A DNA stretch of 64,000 nucleotides, taken from positions 186,001 through 250,000 of the forward strand of contig CAWFCV010000025.1 in the NCBI GenBank assembly GCA_963814435.1, given 5' to 3'. The notes beneath the pieces were generated by a model, which saw only the letters and a list, made by a program, of their open reading frames with translations, was not told the DNA's origin and made no database searches. Shown piece after piece: positions 17,630 through 31,548 of the stretch. How positions within the stretch are numbered: position 1 is the stretch's first letter; each line of letters starts with the position of its first letter. The position numbers and the translations under genes were made by a program. Source of the DNA: JAEUPI01 sp963814435 (GTDB lineage: Bacteria; Pseudomonadota; Gammaproteobacteria; Burkholderiales; Burkholderiaceae_C).

Positions 17630-17810
17630 GTGCACTTCTGGCGTTCCAATCGGTGCCATCCAGGTGCAACCGTTGCAACGCGGGGCGCCGGCCGTGAAGC
17701 CCTTGTCGCCGATAAGCCCTGCGGGCCAAACCGCCGCGCGCAGAATGCGCGGGTGGCCGGTGCCGCCGATCGGGCGGACGAACGGCTGAGACTGCGACTC
17801 CTTAGGATCC

Positions 17811-19487
17811 ATGGTTCATCTGCTCAATCTGCTTGCCGCCATCGCCTTGCTGGTGTGGGGGACGCAGATCGTGCGCACCGGCATCCTGCGCGTGTTCGGC
17901 GAGAACCTGCGCCACGTGCTGGCGGTGGGCATGACGGCGCCGCACAAGGCGCTGCTGGCCGGGCTGGGCGTGACGAGCCTGATCCAGTCGAGCACCGCCA
18001 CCTGCCTGATCGTGACCTCGTTCCTCGGCCGCGCGCTGGTGCCGCTGGCCGCAGCGCTGGCGGTGATGCTCGGCGCCGACGTCGGCACCGCCGTGATGGC
18101 GGTGGTGTTCTCGTTCGACCTGTCGTGGCTGTCGCCGCTGCTGATCTTCGGCGGCGTGGTCGCCTACATCTCGAGCGAGAAGACCAACGTCGGGCGGCTG
18201 GGCCGCGTGGCCATCGGGCTGGGTCTGATCCTGCTGTCGCTGCAGTTCATCGTCTCCGCGACGAAGCCGCTGACCGAATCGGCCGCGGTGCGCGCGCTGC
18301 TGGCCGCGTTGCCCAACGAGGTGATGCTCGACATCCTGGTCGGCGCGGTGCTCACGGTACTGTCGTATTCGAGTCTGGCGATCGTGCTGCTTGCCGCCAC
18401 GCTGGCCGTCTCCGGCATCGTGCCCGCGCCGGTGGCGCTCGGCCTGGTGCTGGGCGCCAACCTGGGCAGCGGGCTGCTGGCGGTGATCCTGACCGCCCGG
18501 GCGCCGGTGGCCGAACGCAGGCTGCCGCTGGGCAACCTGTTGTTCAAGATCGTCGGCGCGGTGTGCGTGATTCCGCTGCTGCCGCAGGCACACGTGTGGC
18601 TGCAGCAGGTGAGCGGCGAGGTACATCAGCAGGTGGTGCTGTTCCACCTTGGCTTCAACATCGTGCTGGCGCTGGTGTTCATCGGCCTGACCGGCGCGAC
18701 CTCCAGGTTGCTGATGAAGTGGCTGCCCGATTCCAAGGTGCGGGTCGGGCAGCGGCCGGAGCACCTGGACCCGTCGGCGCTGGAGACGCCGTCGCTGGCC
18801 ATCAGCTGCGCCGCGCGCGAGGCGCTGCACCAGGCCGACGTGGTGGAGACGATGCTGCGCGGCATCGTGCCGGTGCTGCGCAGCAACGACCTCGCGCTGG
18901 CCGAGCAGCTGCGCCAGATGGACGACCAGGTGGATTCGCTGTACACCTCGATCAAGCTGTACCTGACGCAGATCTCGCGCGAATCGCTGTCCGAGCGCGA
19001 GAGCCGGCGCTGGACCGACGTGGTGTCGTTCACCATCAACATGGAGCAGATCGGCGACATCATCGAGCGCGTGCTGCAGGACATCGAGGACAAGAAGATC
19101 CGGCCCAACCGGCGCCTGTCCGACGCCGGCCTGGGCGAGGTGTGCCACCTGCACGAACGGCTGGTGGCCAACCTGCGGCTGGCGATGAGCGTGTTCCTCG
19201 ACGGCCACGTGCGCGACGCGCGCAAGCTGCTGGAGGAGAAGGCGCGCTTCCGCGACCTGCAGCTCGAGTACGCCAACAGCCACATCGCGCGGCTGCGCGA
19301 CAACACGCAACAGAGCATCGAGACCAGCTCGCTGCACCTGGACCTGATCAGCGACCTGAAGCGCATCAACTCGCACATCTGCTCGATCGCCTATCCGATC
19401 CTCGAGTCGGCCGGCGCGCTGACGGCCACGCGCATCCGCCCGTCGGTGTTGGCGCCGCTGGATTCGGATCTGCAGCACACGGAATGA
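17811..19487 (+). CDS. Na/Pi cotransporter family protein with C-terminal PhoU-like domain
   Basis: The 558-residue membrane protein has the duplicated Na/Pi-cotransporter II domain. The first repeat carries the QSSTATCL signature, and the second contains SYSSLAIVLLAA and GANLGSGLLAV in place of an exact copy. Some eight hydrophobic segments lie in residues 1-290. Residues from about 325 to 540 are a soluble, helical PhoU-like region. Bacterial members of this family often mediate phosphate efflux or sodium-linked uptake. Next to AEP genes, export of excess phosphate from C-P cleavage is a reasonable role. It starts at 17811 and faces away from phnS across a shared regulatory gap. Confidence 0.88.
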   Translation: MVHLLNLLAAIALLVWGTQIVRTGILRVFGENLRHVLAVGMTAPHKALLAGLGVTSLIQSSTATCLIVTSFLGRALVPLAAALAVMLGADVGTAVMAVVFSFDLSWLSPLLIFGGVVAYISSEKTNVGRLGRVAIGLGLILLSLQFIVSATKPLTESAAVRALLAALPNEVMLDILVGAVLTVLSYSSLAIVLLAATLAVSGIVPAPVALGLVLGANLGSGLLAVILTARAPVAERRLPLGNLLFKIVGAVCVIPLLPQAHVWLQQVSGEVHQQVVLFHLGFNIVLALVFIGLTGATSRLLMKWLPDSKVRVGQRPEHLDPSALETPSLAISCAAREALHQADVVETMLRGIVPVLRSNDLALAEQLRQMDDQVDSLYTSIKLYLTQISRESLSERESRRWTDVVSFTINMEQIGDIIERVLQDIEDKKIRPNRRLSDAGLGEVCHLHERLVANLRLAMSVFLDGHVRDARKLLEEKARFRDLQLEYANSHIARLRDNTQQSIETSSLHLDLISDLKRINSHICSIAYPILESAGALTATRIRPSVLAPLDSDLQHTE

Positions 19488-19656
19488 GCGCGCGCCGGGC
19501 CGCAGCCGCCGCAGTCGGCTGTCCTTCGCGCCGCCCAAGTCCGCGCAGGTGGACTTGGAGCCGCGGCGCTCAGTTCCAAGGGCGCTCGCTCGCCACGAGC
19601 CACGCAGGGGCTCCTTCGGAGCCCTGGTGGGCGGCGCGTAGCGCCAACGCGGCGCG
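19488..19656. repeat. Hairpin-containing gap before the EamA gene
   Basis: The 169-base gap holds AAGTCCGCGCAGGTGGACTT (19539-19558), a 6-to-7-bp stem, and GGGCTCC-TTC-GGAGCCC (19609-19625), a perfect 7-bp stem with a tight loop. No T-tract follows either, so they are not canonical terminators. They may end the cotransporter transcript or be further members of the extragenic palindromes seen elsewhere in the window. No ribosome-binding site or short gene is apparent apart from weak purines before the next ATG. Confidence 0.5.
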
Positions 19657-20529
19657 ATGACCCTCACCTGGCCGGTCGTGTTCGCGGTGCTGTGCGGCGC
19701 CGTGCTGCACGCGGGCTGGAACGCGCTGGTCAAGAGCAGCGGCGACAAGGAGGTCGACACCGCGCTGGTGCATTTTCTCGGCGCCGTGGTGGCGATTCCG
19801 CCGCTGCTGCTGGTCGGCCTGCCACCGGCCGCGGCCTGGCCCTACATCGTCTGCTCGCTGACCGTGCACGTGGCCTACTACATCACACTGGCCGGCGCCT
19901 ACAAGCACGGCGAGCTGGGCATGACCTATCCGATCATGCGCGGCAGCGCGCCGCTGCTGGTGGCGCTCGGCAGTTCGTTCGTGATCGGCGAATCGCTGAC
20001 GGCGCTGGCCTGGATCGGCGTGATCGGCGTGACGCTGGGCGTGGCGCTGGTCGGCCTGGCGCACCCCGGCGAGGCGCTGCACCACCGTCGCGCGCTCGGC
20101 TTTGCACTCGCCAACGCCTGCGTGATCGCCACCTACACGTTCATCGACGGCACCGGCGTGCGCGTCACCGCATCCGCCGGCTACGCGGTGGCCGCCTACG
20201 TGATGGTGCTGTTCGTGCTCGACGGTGTGCCGTATCCGGCGCTGGTGTACCTGCGGCGCGACGCGGCAGGCCGGCGTGCCATCCGCGACTACGCGCGCAC
20301 ACGCTGGCCGCTGGCGGCGCTGGGCGGCGCGGCGTCGATGGGCTCGTACCTGATCGCGCTGTGGGCGATGACGCGCGCGCCGGTGGCCCTGGTGTCGGCG
20401 CTGCGCGAGACCTCGGTGCTGTTCGCCACCGCGTTCAGCGTCTGGATCCTCAAGGAGCGCTTCGGTGCACAGCGGGCCACCGGCGCGGTGGTGATCGTCG
20501 GTGGCGTCGTCGCGCTTCGTTTCTCCTGA
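19657..20529 (+). CDS. EamA/DMT-superfamily transporter
   Basis: A 290-residue, ten-helix integral membrane protein of the drug/metabolite transporter superfamily. It has two EamA repeats: residues about 5-135 (including AYKHGELGMTYPIMRGSAP) and about 150-288 (including RAPVALVSALRETSVLFA, the matching helix of the second repeat). Such proteins export amino acids, their analogues or other small metabolites. The substrate cannot be told from sequence. It is followed after 20 bases by a D-2-hydroxyacid dehydrogenase gene and may form an operon with it. Confidence 0.88.
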   Translation: MTLTWPVVFAVLCGAVLHAGWNALVKSSGDKEVDTALVHFLGAVVAIPPLLLVGLPPAAAWPYIVCSLTVHVAYYITLAGAYKHGELGMTYPIMRGSAPLLVALGSSFVIGESLTALAWIGVIGVTLGVALVGLAHPGEALHHRRALGFALANACVIATYTFIDGTGVRVTASAGYAVAAYVMVLFVLDGVPYPALVYLRRDAAGRRAIRDYARTRWPLAALGGAASMGSYLIALWAMTRAPVALVSALRETSVLFATAFSVWILKERFGAQRATGAVVIVGGVVALRFS

Positions 20530-20549
20530 CACCAAAGAGAGCGCGTCGC

Positions 20550-21557
20550 ATGGCCAACCGCTTGAAGATCGTTCGCACCGACCGCGAGCTGGAGATGGCC
20601 CGCGTGGACGCGCATTTGCGCGCGTTCGGCGCCGAGGTCGTGCTGCTGCCCGACGGCACGACCGAGGAGCAGCTGATCGACGCGCTGGCCGACGCCGACC
20701 TGCTGTTGATGTGTTATGCGCGCATCTCGCGGCGCGCGATCGAAGCCGCGCCGAGGCTGCGCGCGATCATCAAGTACGGCGTTGGCATCGACGCGATCGA
20801 CGTCGACGCAGCGCGCGAGCGCGGCGTGCCGGTGGTCAACGTGCCGGCCTATGCCGAGGAGACGGTGGCCGAGGGTGCCTTCGCGCTGCTGATGGCGCTG
20901 GCCAAGCGCTTCAAACCGATCCAGCACGCGATGGATACGCATGGCTGGGCCTGGCCCGAGCCGCGCTGGCTGGCCAGCGACCTGAGTGGCAAGACGCTCG
21001 GCCTGGTGGGGGTAGGGCGCATCGGCCGCTCGATGGCGCGCATGGCCGGCGCGTTTCGCATGCCGGTGCTGGGCTACGACCCGCATGCGACGCAAATGCC
21101 GGTGCAGCGATGCGACGATCTCGGCGCAATGCTCGAGCGCTGCGATGCGGTGTCGGTCCACTGCGTGCTCAACCCCGAGACACGCCACCTGATCGGCGCG
21201 CGCGAGCTCGCCCGCATGAAGCCCGGTGCATGGCTCGTCAACGTGTCGCGCGGCGAGATCGTCGACGAGGCCGCGCTGGTGGCCGCGTTGCAGGCCGGGC
21301 ATCTGGGTGGAGTGGGGCTGGACGTCTACGGCCGCGAACCGCTGGCGCGCGAAGGGCACCCGCTATCGGCCCTCTACGCGATGGACCGCGTGATGCTGTG
21401 GCCGCATCTCACGTTCTATACGCATGAGGCGATGCGGCGGCTGGAGGACGAGACGATCGCGCGCTGCCTGGAGGCACTGGAGGGGCGGCCGTTGACGGTG
21501 CATTCGTTCGATCCGCGACTGCGCGCGCAAACCCGAGGGGTGCGATTCGTCGCGTGA
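20550..21557 (+). CDS. D-isomer-specific 2-hydroxyacid dehydrogenase family protein
   Basis: A 335-residue NAD-dependent oxidoreductase of the SerA/PdxB/GyaR superfamily. The Rossmann motif is LGLVGVGRIGRSMARM. The catalytic arginine lies in VNVSRGEIVDE, the glutamate in GREPLAREGHPL and the histidine in WPHLTFYT. The N-terminal half supplies the substrate domain (KYGVGIDAIDVDAARERGV). It lacks ACT or other regulatory domains, so it is not a full-length biosynthetic SerA. A 2-hydroxy- or phosphono-hydroxyacid substrate is conceivable from the neighbours, but nothing in the sequence decides. Its stop lies 6 bases from the convergent fhs stop. Confidence 0.9.
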   Translation: MANRLKIVRTDRELEMARVDAHLRAFGAEVVLLPDGTTEEQLIDALADADLLLMCYARISRRAIEAAPRLRAIIKYGVGIDAIDVDAARERGVPVVNVPAYAEETVAEGAFALLMALAKRFKPIQHAMDTHGWAWPEPRWLASDLSGKTLGLVGVGRIGRSMARMAGAFRMPVLGYDPHATQMPVQRCDDLGAMLERCDAVSVHCVLNPETRHLIGARELARMKPGAWLVNVSRGEIVDEAALVAALQAGHLGGVGLDVYGREPLAREGHPLSALYAMDRVMLWPHLTFYTHEAMRRLEDETIARCLEALEGRPLTVHSFDPRLRAQTRGVRFVA

Positions 21558-21563
21558 ACAGGC

Positions 21564-23240
21564 TTAGAACAGGCCGACGATGCGCCCGTTCTCGTCGATA
21601 TCGATGCGCGTGGCGGCCGGATCCTTCGGCAGGCCCGGCATCGTCATGATGTCGCCGCAGATCATCACCACGAACTCGGCCCCGGCCGACAGCCTGATCT
21701 CGCGGATGTTGACCACGTGGTTCTCGGGCGCGCCACGAAGCTGCGGGTCGGTCGAAAACGACATCTGGGTCTTGGCCACGCACACCGGCAGTCGGCCATA
21801 ACCTTCTTCCTCGAGCTTGCGGATCTGGGCCCGCACCTTGGTGTCGGCGGTGATGTCCGACGCGCCGTAGATGCGCGTGGCGACCGCCTTCATCTTCTGC
21901 CACAGCGGCTCGCCGTCCTGGTACAGAAAGCGGCAGTTGGCCGCGCCGCTCTCGGCCAGGCGAACGACCTCGCGCGCCAGGTCCTCGGCACCGGCGCCGC
22001 CCTCGGCCCAGTGGCGGGTGACGATCACCTGCGCGCCTTGATGCGCCATCTTGCGCTGCAACAGTCTGACCTCGGCGTCGGTGTCGGGCGTGAAGTGATT
22101 GAGCGCGATCACGCACGGCAGGCCGAAGTGATTGCGGACGTTGCTGAGGTGGCGCTCGAGATTGGCGATGCCGCGCTCCAGCGCCGGCAGGTTTTCCTCG
22201 GTGAGCGCACCCACGTCCATGCCGCCGTGGTACTTCAACGCGCGGATCGTCGCGACGATCACCGCCGCGTCCGGTCGCAGCCCGGATTTGCGACACTTGA
22301 TGTTGATGAATTTCTCGGCGCCCAGGTCGGCGCCGAAGCCGGCCTCGGTCACCACGTACTCGCCGAGCTTGAGCGCCGCGCGGGTTGCGATCACCGAATT
22401 GCAGCCGTGCGCGATGTTGCCGAACGGCCCGCCGTGGATGATGGCCGGGTTGTTCTCCAGCGTCTGCACGAGGTTGGGCTTGAGCGCATCCTTCAGCAGC
22501 GCCGCCATCGCGCCATGCGCCTTCAGTTCGCGGGCGTGGATCGGATGCTGGTCGCGCCGGTAGCCGACGACGATGCGGCCGAGCCGGTCCTTCAGGTCCG
22601 CCAGCGAGGTGGCGAGGCAGAAGATCGCCATCACCTCGGAAGCCACCACGATGTCGAAGCCGTCCTGGCGCGGGAACCCGTTGGCCGGTCCGCCGAGGCC
22701 GACGTTGATCTCGCGCAGCGCGCGGTCGTTCATGTCGACCACGCGGCGCCAGACGACGCGGCGGAAGTCGAACCGCAGTTCGTTGTTGTGGTGGATGTGG
22801 TTGTCGATCAGCGCCGCGAGCAGGTTGTTGGCCAGTCCGATGGCGCTGAAGTCGCCGGTGAAGTGCAGGTTGATGTCTTCCATCGGCACCACCTGCGCGT
22901 AGCCGCCGCCGGCCGCGCCGCCCTTCATGCCGAACACCGGACCGAGCGAGGGCTCCCGCAGCGCGATCACCGCGCGCTTGCCGATGCGGCACAGCGCGTC
23001 GCCCAGCCCGACCGTGGTGCAGGTCTTGCCTTCACCGGGCGGCGTCGGGCTCATCGCGGTCACGAGGATCAGCTTGCCATCGGGCCGGTCGTTGATCGAG
23101 GCCAGGTAGTCGAGGCCGATCTTGGCCTTGTAGCGCCCGTAGGGTTCGAGGGCTTCTTCGGGAATCTGCAGGCGGTCCCACGCGAGTTGAACGATCGGCC
23201 GCATCGTGGCGGCCTGTGCGATCTCGATATCGGTGCTCAT
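21564..23240 (-). CDS. fhs: Formate--tetrahydrofolate ligase
   Basis: Fhs catalyses ATP + formate + tetrahydrofolate to 10-formyl-tetrahydrofolate, reversibly. The 558-residue protein has the N-terminal MSTDIEIAQAATMRPI, the P-loop TPPGEGKTCTTVGL and the GMKGGAAGGGYAQVVPMEDINLH region spread over residues 95-125. It ends at full length with GLPKDPAATRIDID. ATG at 23240 begins the conserved N-terminus. In purine-fermenting bacteria Fhs runs in reverse to gain ATP from formyl groups, which fits its place beside the purine cluster on the opposite strand. The 266-base gap to the divergent xdhD gene must hold both promoters, though I see no clear boxes. Confidence 0.95.
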   Translation of the reverse strand: MSTDIEIAQAATMRPIVQLAWDRLQIPEEALEPYGRYKAKIGLDYLASINDRPDGKLILVTAMSPTPPGEGKTCTTVGLGDALCRIGKRAVIALREPSLGPVFGMKGGAAGGGYAQVVPMEDINLHFTGDFSAIGLANNLLAALIDNHIHHNNELRFDFRRVVWRRVVDMNDRALREINVGLGGPANGFPRQDGFDIVVASEVMAIFCLATSLADLKDRLGRIVVGYRRDQHPIHARELKAHGAMAALLKDALKPNLVQTLENNPAIIHGGPFGNIAHGCNSVIATRAALKLGEYVVTEAGFGADLGAEKFINIKCRKSGLRPDAAVIVATIRALKYHGGMDVGALTEENLPALERGIANLERHLSNVRNHFGLPCVIALNHFTPDTDAEVRLLQRKMAHQGAQVIVTRHWAEGGAGAEDLAREVVRLAESGAANCRFLYQDGEPLWQKMKAVATRIYGASDITADTKVRAQIRKLEEEGYGRLPVCVAKTQMSFSTDPQLRGAPENHVVNIREIRLSAGAEFVVMICGDIMTMPGLPKDPAATRIDIDENGRIVGLF

Positions 23241-23506
23241 GGTCTGCGTTGGCTTGTGGTTGCTGCTGCTTCGAATGCGGTCCTGACGCGGCCGGACGCG
23301 CCGGCGGCCGGCAACCATACACCGGAACGACGCGCATCTGCGCGTCCCAGCCAGGCGAACTGCCGAGCGCGGCGTCACCTGCCTGCTGCCCCCTTGTTCA
23401 AGCGCAAAGCGGGCGGTCGAGACGCCTTTACGCTGCCGGGACCCGAGGTCGGCCCCACGGCGGATCTGCGGCATCGACATCTCGCGCGACAGTCGCCTAC
23501 GCCACC

Positions 23507-26125
<2,619 letters not shown>

Positions 26126-26129
<4 letters not shown>

Positions 26130-27131
26130 CCAGCTCGGGCTTCGTCAACGCGCACACGCACCTGTATTCGGGGCTGGCGCCGTTCGGCATGCCGGCCCCG
26201 GCCGAGCCGCCCGCGGACTTCGTCGCCATCCTCGAGCGCGTGTGGTGGCGGCTCGACCGCGCGCTCGACGCCGACGCGTTGCGCATCGCCGCGCGATGGT
26301 ACGTGGCCGAGGCGCTGCAGCTCGGCACCGTCGGCCTCGTCGACCACCACGAATCGCCGCGCCTGATCGAAGGCTCGCTCGACATGCTCGCCGACGTCTG
26401 CCAGGCGGCGGGCATGCCGGCCGTGCTCTGCTACGGCGCGACCGAGCGCAACGGTGGGCGCGACGAGGGTCGGCGTGGCCTGGCCGAGTGCCGCCGCTTC
26501 ATCGAAACCAACTCGCGGCCGCTGGTGCGCGGTGTGGTCGGGCTGCACGCGTCGTTCACGGTGTCGGACGAAACCATCCGTGAGGCCGCCGTGCTGTGCC
26601 GCGCGCTCGACACCGTCTTGCATGTGCACGTGGCCGAGGACGCCGCCGACGTTGCCGACGCCGTGCGCCGCGGTTGGGACGGCCCGCTCGAAAGGCTGGC
26701 CGATCTCGGCGCGTTGCCGCCCGGCTCGATCCTCGCGCATGGGGTGCACCTCAGCCAGGCGCAGGTGCGGCGCGCCGAAGAGCTGGGATGCTGGCTGGTG
26801 CAGAACCCGCGTTCGAACCGCGGCAACCGCGTCGGCTATCCGTCGGCGCTGCGCGCGAGCGCCCGGGTCGCGCTCGGCACCGACGGCTATCCTTCGGACT
26901 TCGATGCCGAACGCAACGCGTTGCTGGAAGAACTCCGCGCCACGGCGACGATCCTGCTGCGGCAGGACGGCGGCCGCAGGCAGGCCACGCACTGCTGGCC
27001 GAGCGATTCGGCGGGCAAGCGCCGGCGGTGGGCGCGGCGCGAGACATCGATCTCGAAGCGATCCGTGCGCTGGCCGCTGCCGAGGCCCCGCGCCTCTGGG
27101 CGCGCATGGCCAATCTATCCCCAGGCGAACC

Positions 27132-27135
<4 letters not shown>
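26126..27135 (+). CDS. ssnA: Amidohydrolase, shortened SsnA type (one frameshift)
   Basis: A metal-dependent amidohydrolase related to E. coli SsnA. It begins immediately at the metal-binding NAHTHLYSG motif and continues with WWRLDRALDA, VDHHESPRLIEGSL, LHVHVAEDAADV, LAHGVHLS and ALGTDGYPSD, all corresponding to SsnA. It lacks the N-terminal beta-strands (about 60 residues) and most of the C-terminal part of the usual beta-sandwich domain, ending at RMANLSPGEP. A frameshift near 26970 separates the last 55 residues. ATGA overlaps with both neighbours show tight translational coupling. In purine clusters SsnA-like enzymes are assigned to ring opening of an intermediate; the exact step here is not proven. 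Confidence 0.8.
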
Positions 27136-28607
<1,472 letters not shown>

Positions 28608-28611
<4 letters not shown>

Positions 28612-29910
28612 CGCGCTCGCGACTCGTCTGCGCCGGTTGCGGCTGGGAGCCACCCACAGGCACGAGGTACCCGTTTCGCTGCGAGCGCAGCGGCAGCGAC
28701 GATGTCGATCATGTCCTCGAGCACCGGCTCGGCGCCGAGGCGGTGCTGATTCACGGCGACGACGACAACCCCTTCGTGCGCTTCCGCGAAGGTCTGTACG
28801 CCTGGCACGCCGCGCGCGCCCGCGGAATCGGCGACGGCGCGTTCGTCGATCTCGTGCGGCGCCTGGATGAGCGCATCGCCGCGGTCGACGGCCATGGCTT
28901 CCGCAGCACACCGTTCAGCCGCGCGGTCAGGCTCGGCGAGCGCACCGGGCTCGAGGTGTGGGCCAAGGACGAGACCGGCAACGTCGCCGGCTCGCACAAG
29001 GCGCGCCACCTGATGGGCGTCCTGCTGTATCTCGCGGTGGTCGAGCCGGGGGGCGGGCCGGCATCGGCTCCGTTGGCCATTGCCAGCTGCGGCAACGCCG
29101 CGCTGGCTGCGGCGGTGCTCGCCCGCGCCGCGTCGCGCGCGCTGCAGGTCTTCGTGCCGCCGGATGCCGAAGCCGCGGTGCTCGATCGCCTGCAGACACT
29201 GGGCGCCACGGTCGTGGTCTGTCCGCGTACGCCGGGCGAGCGCGGGGACCCCTGCATGCGCCGCTTTCACGAGGCGCTCGCCGCCGGCGCGTTGCCGTTC
29301 TGCTGCCAGGGCAACGAGAACGGACTGGCGATCGATGGCGGCCAGACCCTGGTGTTCGAGATGCTCGCCAGCGGTGCCCCGCCGCTGGACGACCTCGTCG
29401 TGCAGGTCGGTGGGGGTGCGCTCGCCAGCGCCTGCCTGCAGGCCTTCGGCCGGGCGGTTGAACGCGGCATGCTGGCACACGCGCCGCGCGTGCACACGGT
29501 GCAGGCCCAAGGGGCAGCACCCTTGCGACGGGCGTGGGCGTTGGTGCGACAGCACGCTCACGACGACGCAGCGAGCGCCGATGACGCGCTCGGTTTCGCC
29601 GCCGCACACCGGTCGGATTTCATGTGGCCGTGGGAAGAGGTGCCTCACAGCGTGGCCAGCGGCATCCTCGATGACGAGACCTACGATTGGCTCGCCGTGC
29701 TGCGCGGCATGGCCGCTACCGGAGGCACCCCGGTGGTCGTCGACGAGCCGACGCTGAGGCAAGCCAACGAACTGGCGCTGGAGTGCGACCGGCATTGGCG
29801 CCAGCCCCACCGGGACGGCGGGTCTGGCGGGACTGTTGCAGTTGCAGCGCGAGGGCATGATGGCCCCCGGGGTGCGCGTGGGAGTGCTGTTCACTGGCGT
29901 GCAGCGCTAG
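28608..29910 (+). CDS. Threonine synthase-like PLP enzyme with N-terminal zinc-ribbon-like segment (one frameshift)
   Basis: GTG at 28608 overlaps the preceding stop (GTGA). The N-terminus LVCAGCGWEPP plus RYPFRCERSG has a Cys pattern like the zinc-ribbon start of some threonine synthases. The PLP lysine is in KDETGNVAGSHKARHL, the phosphate loop in ASCGNAALAAAV, and a Gly-rich cofactor loop is VQVGGGALASA. A shift near 29785 moves the end into another frame, giving ATGIGASPTGTAGL and a stop at 29908; corrected length is about 433 residues. It resembles amino-acid beta-lyases or ammonia-lyases of fold type II. Its place in the purine operon suggests processing of a 2,3-diaminopropionate- or serine-like intermediate. 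The following 129 bases hold no gene. Confidence 0.75.
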
Positions 29911-30039
29911 GCAGTGCCGCGTGGCGTGGTGGGACCAGCCTGTCGCGTTGGCCGCTCTTGATGCAGAGCAGGCCCGCGCCGTCTGCAGCCACTACCATGG
30001 ACCGCTGAAGGGCCAACGAGACATGGAGGCTCCAGGGCG

Positions 30040-31448
30040 ATGGCCGCGCTGATCCGGAACGGACGCATCGTCACCGCGGTGGACGACTACGTGGCCGACA
30101 TCCTGGTGGACGACGGCCGCATCGTCACGATCGGCCTGCATCTCGAGGTCGGCGGCGACGTCGAGATCCACGACGCGGCCGGTCTGCTGGTGCTGCCCGG
30201 AGGTGTGGACGTGCACACCCATCTGGACATGGCCACGTCCACCGCGCACACCATCGACACTTTCGGCAGCGGCACCCGGGCGGCGGCGTTCGGCGGTACC
30301 ACCACGCTGGTCGACTTCTGCACGCCCTTGCCCGGCCAAAGCCCGTTGAGCGCGCTGGAGGACTGGCACCGATTGCGCGAGACCGCCTGCGTGGATGTCG
30401 GTGCACACATGATCCTGCTCGACGCCAACCCGGGCACGCTGGGCGAGATGAACACGCTGGTCCGCCACGAAGGCGTCAGCAGCTTCAAGCTGTTCATGGC
30501 CTATCCCGGTGTGCTGATGGTCGACGACGGCGCACTGTTCAAGGCGATGCGTGTGGCCGGTGCCAACGGCGCGATGACCTGCGTGCACGCCGAGAACGGG
30601 TCCGTGATCCAGGCGCTCGTGGACGAAGCGGTGGCCCAGGGGCTGAAGGCGCCGAAATACCACGCGCTCACCCGGCCCGCCGATTCTCGAAGGCGAGGCG
30701 GTGCACCGTGCGATCTGCCTGGCCGAACTGGCCGAGGCGCCGTTGTACATCGTGCACCTGTCCGCGGCGCAGTCGCTCGCGGCGGTCACCGAAGCGCGCG
30801 ATCGCGGCATCGCGGTGCATGCCGAGACCTGCCCGCACTACCTGTTCCTGAGCGCGGACGAGTACGAGCGGCCGGGCTTCGACGCGGCGAAATACGTGAT
30901 GACGCCGCCGCTGCGCGACCACAGCCACCAGGCGCATCTGTGGCGCGGTCTGAAGACCGACGACCTGCAGGTGGTGTCCACCGACCACTGCCCGTTCTGC
31001 TTCAGCGAGCAGCCGCACGGCATGCGCTACTCCAAGCAGCAGGGCGTGGAGAGCTTCGCCCGCATCCCCAACGGCGCGCCGGGGGTCGAGACCCGGCTGC
31101 CGCTGGTCTTCGACGGCGCGGTGGTCAAGCACGGGATGTCGCTGAACCGCTTCGTCGAGATCACGGCGACCGCGCCGGCCAAGCTGTTCGGTCTGTTCCC
31201 GAAGAAAGGCACGATCGCGGTCGGCACCGACGGCGACCTGGTGCTGTTCGATCCTGCCGAGCGCTGGACCATCCGCGCCAGCCGAGCACCACAGCCGCGT
31301 CGACTATTCGCTGTTCGAAGGCCGCGAGCTCACCGGCCGCGTCAAGAAGGTGCTCGTGCGCGGGCAGTGCGTCGTGGACGGACCACGCTGGCTCGGCCGC
31401 GACGGCATGGGGCAGTACCTGCGCCGCAGCGAGTCGGGGCACCCATGA
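30040..31448 (+). CDS. hyuA: Dihydropyrimidinase/hydantoinase-type cyclic amidohydrolase (two frameshifts)
   Basis: A zinc cyclic-amide hydrolase similar to E. coli HyuA (YgeZ). The metal site is built by GGVDVHTHLDM near residue 60, the bridging lysine in SSFKLFMAYPG, and later histidines in AETCPHYLFLS, with the aspartate in VSTDHCPFCFSEQ. One extra C near 30675 and one near 31285 break the frame; the last part EGRELTGRVKKVLVRGQ ends with TGA at 31446. Corrected length is about 468 residues. The enzyme would open a hydantoin- or dihydropyrimidine-like ring in the purine route. It follows the PLP genes and precedes ygfK by 100 bases. Confidence 0.88.
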
Positions 31449-31548
31449 GGCATCGGCAATGCGAGGCGGCAGCCGCTGGCCTCGACCGTGGCACCGATGG
31501 CCGCCCGCACGCTCTTTATTGACCGGATCAGCGCGGCAGCAAGCAGCC

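Noticed and set aside
17802..19760. Minus-strand open frame of 652 codons opposite the Na/Pi cotransporter gene
   Set aside because: Gln/His/Arg-rich antisense translation of a clear membrane protein gene.
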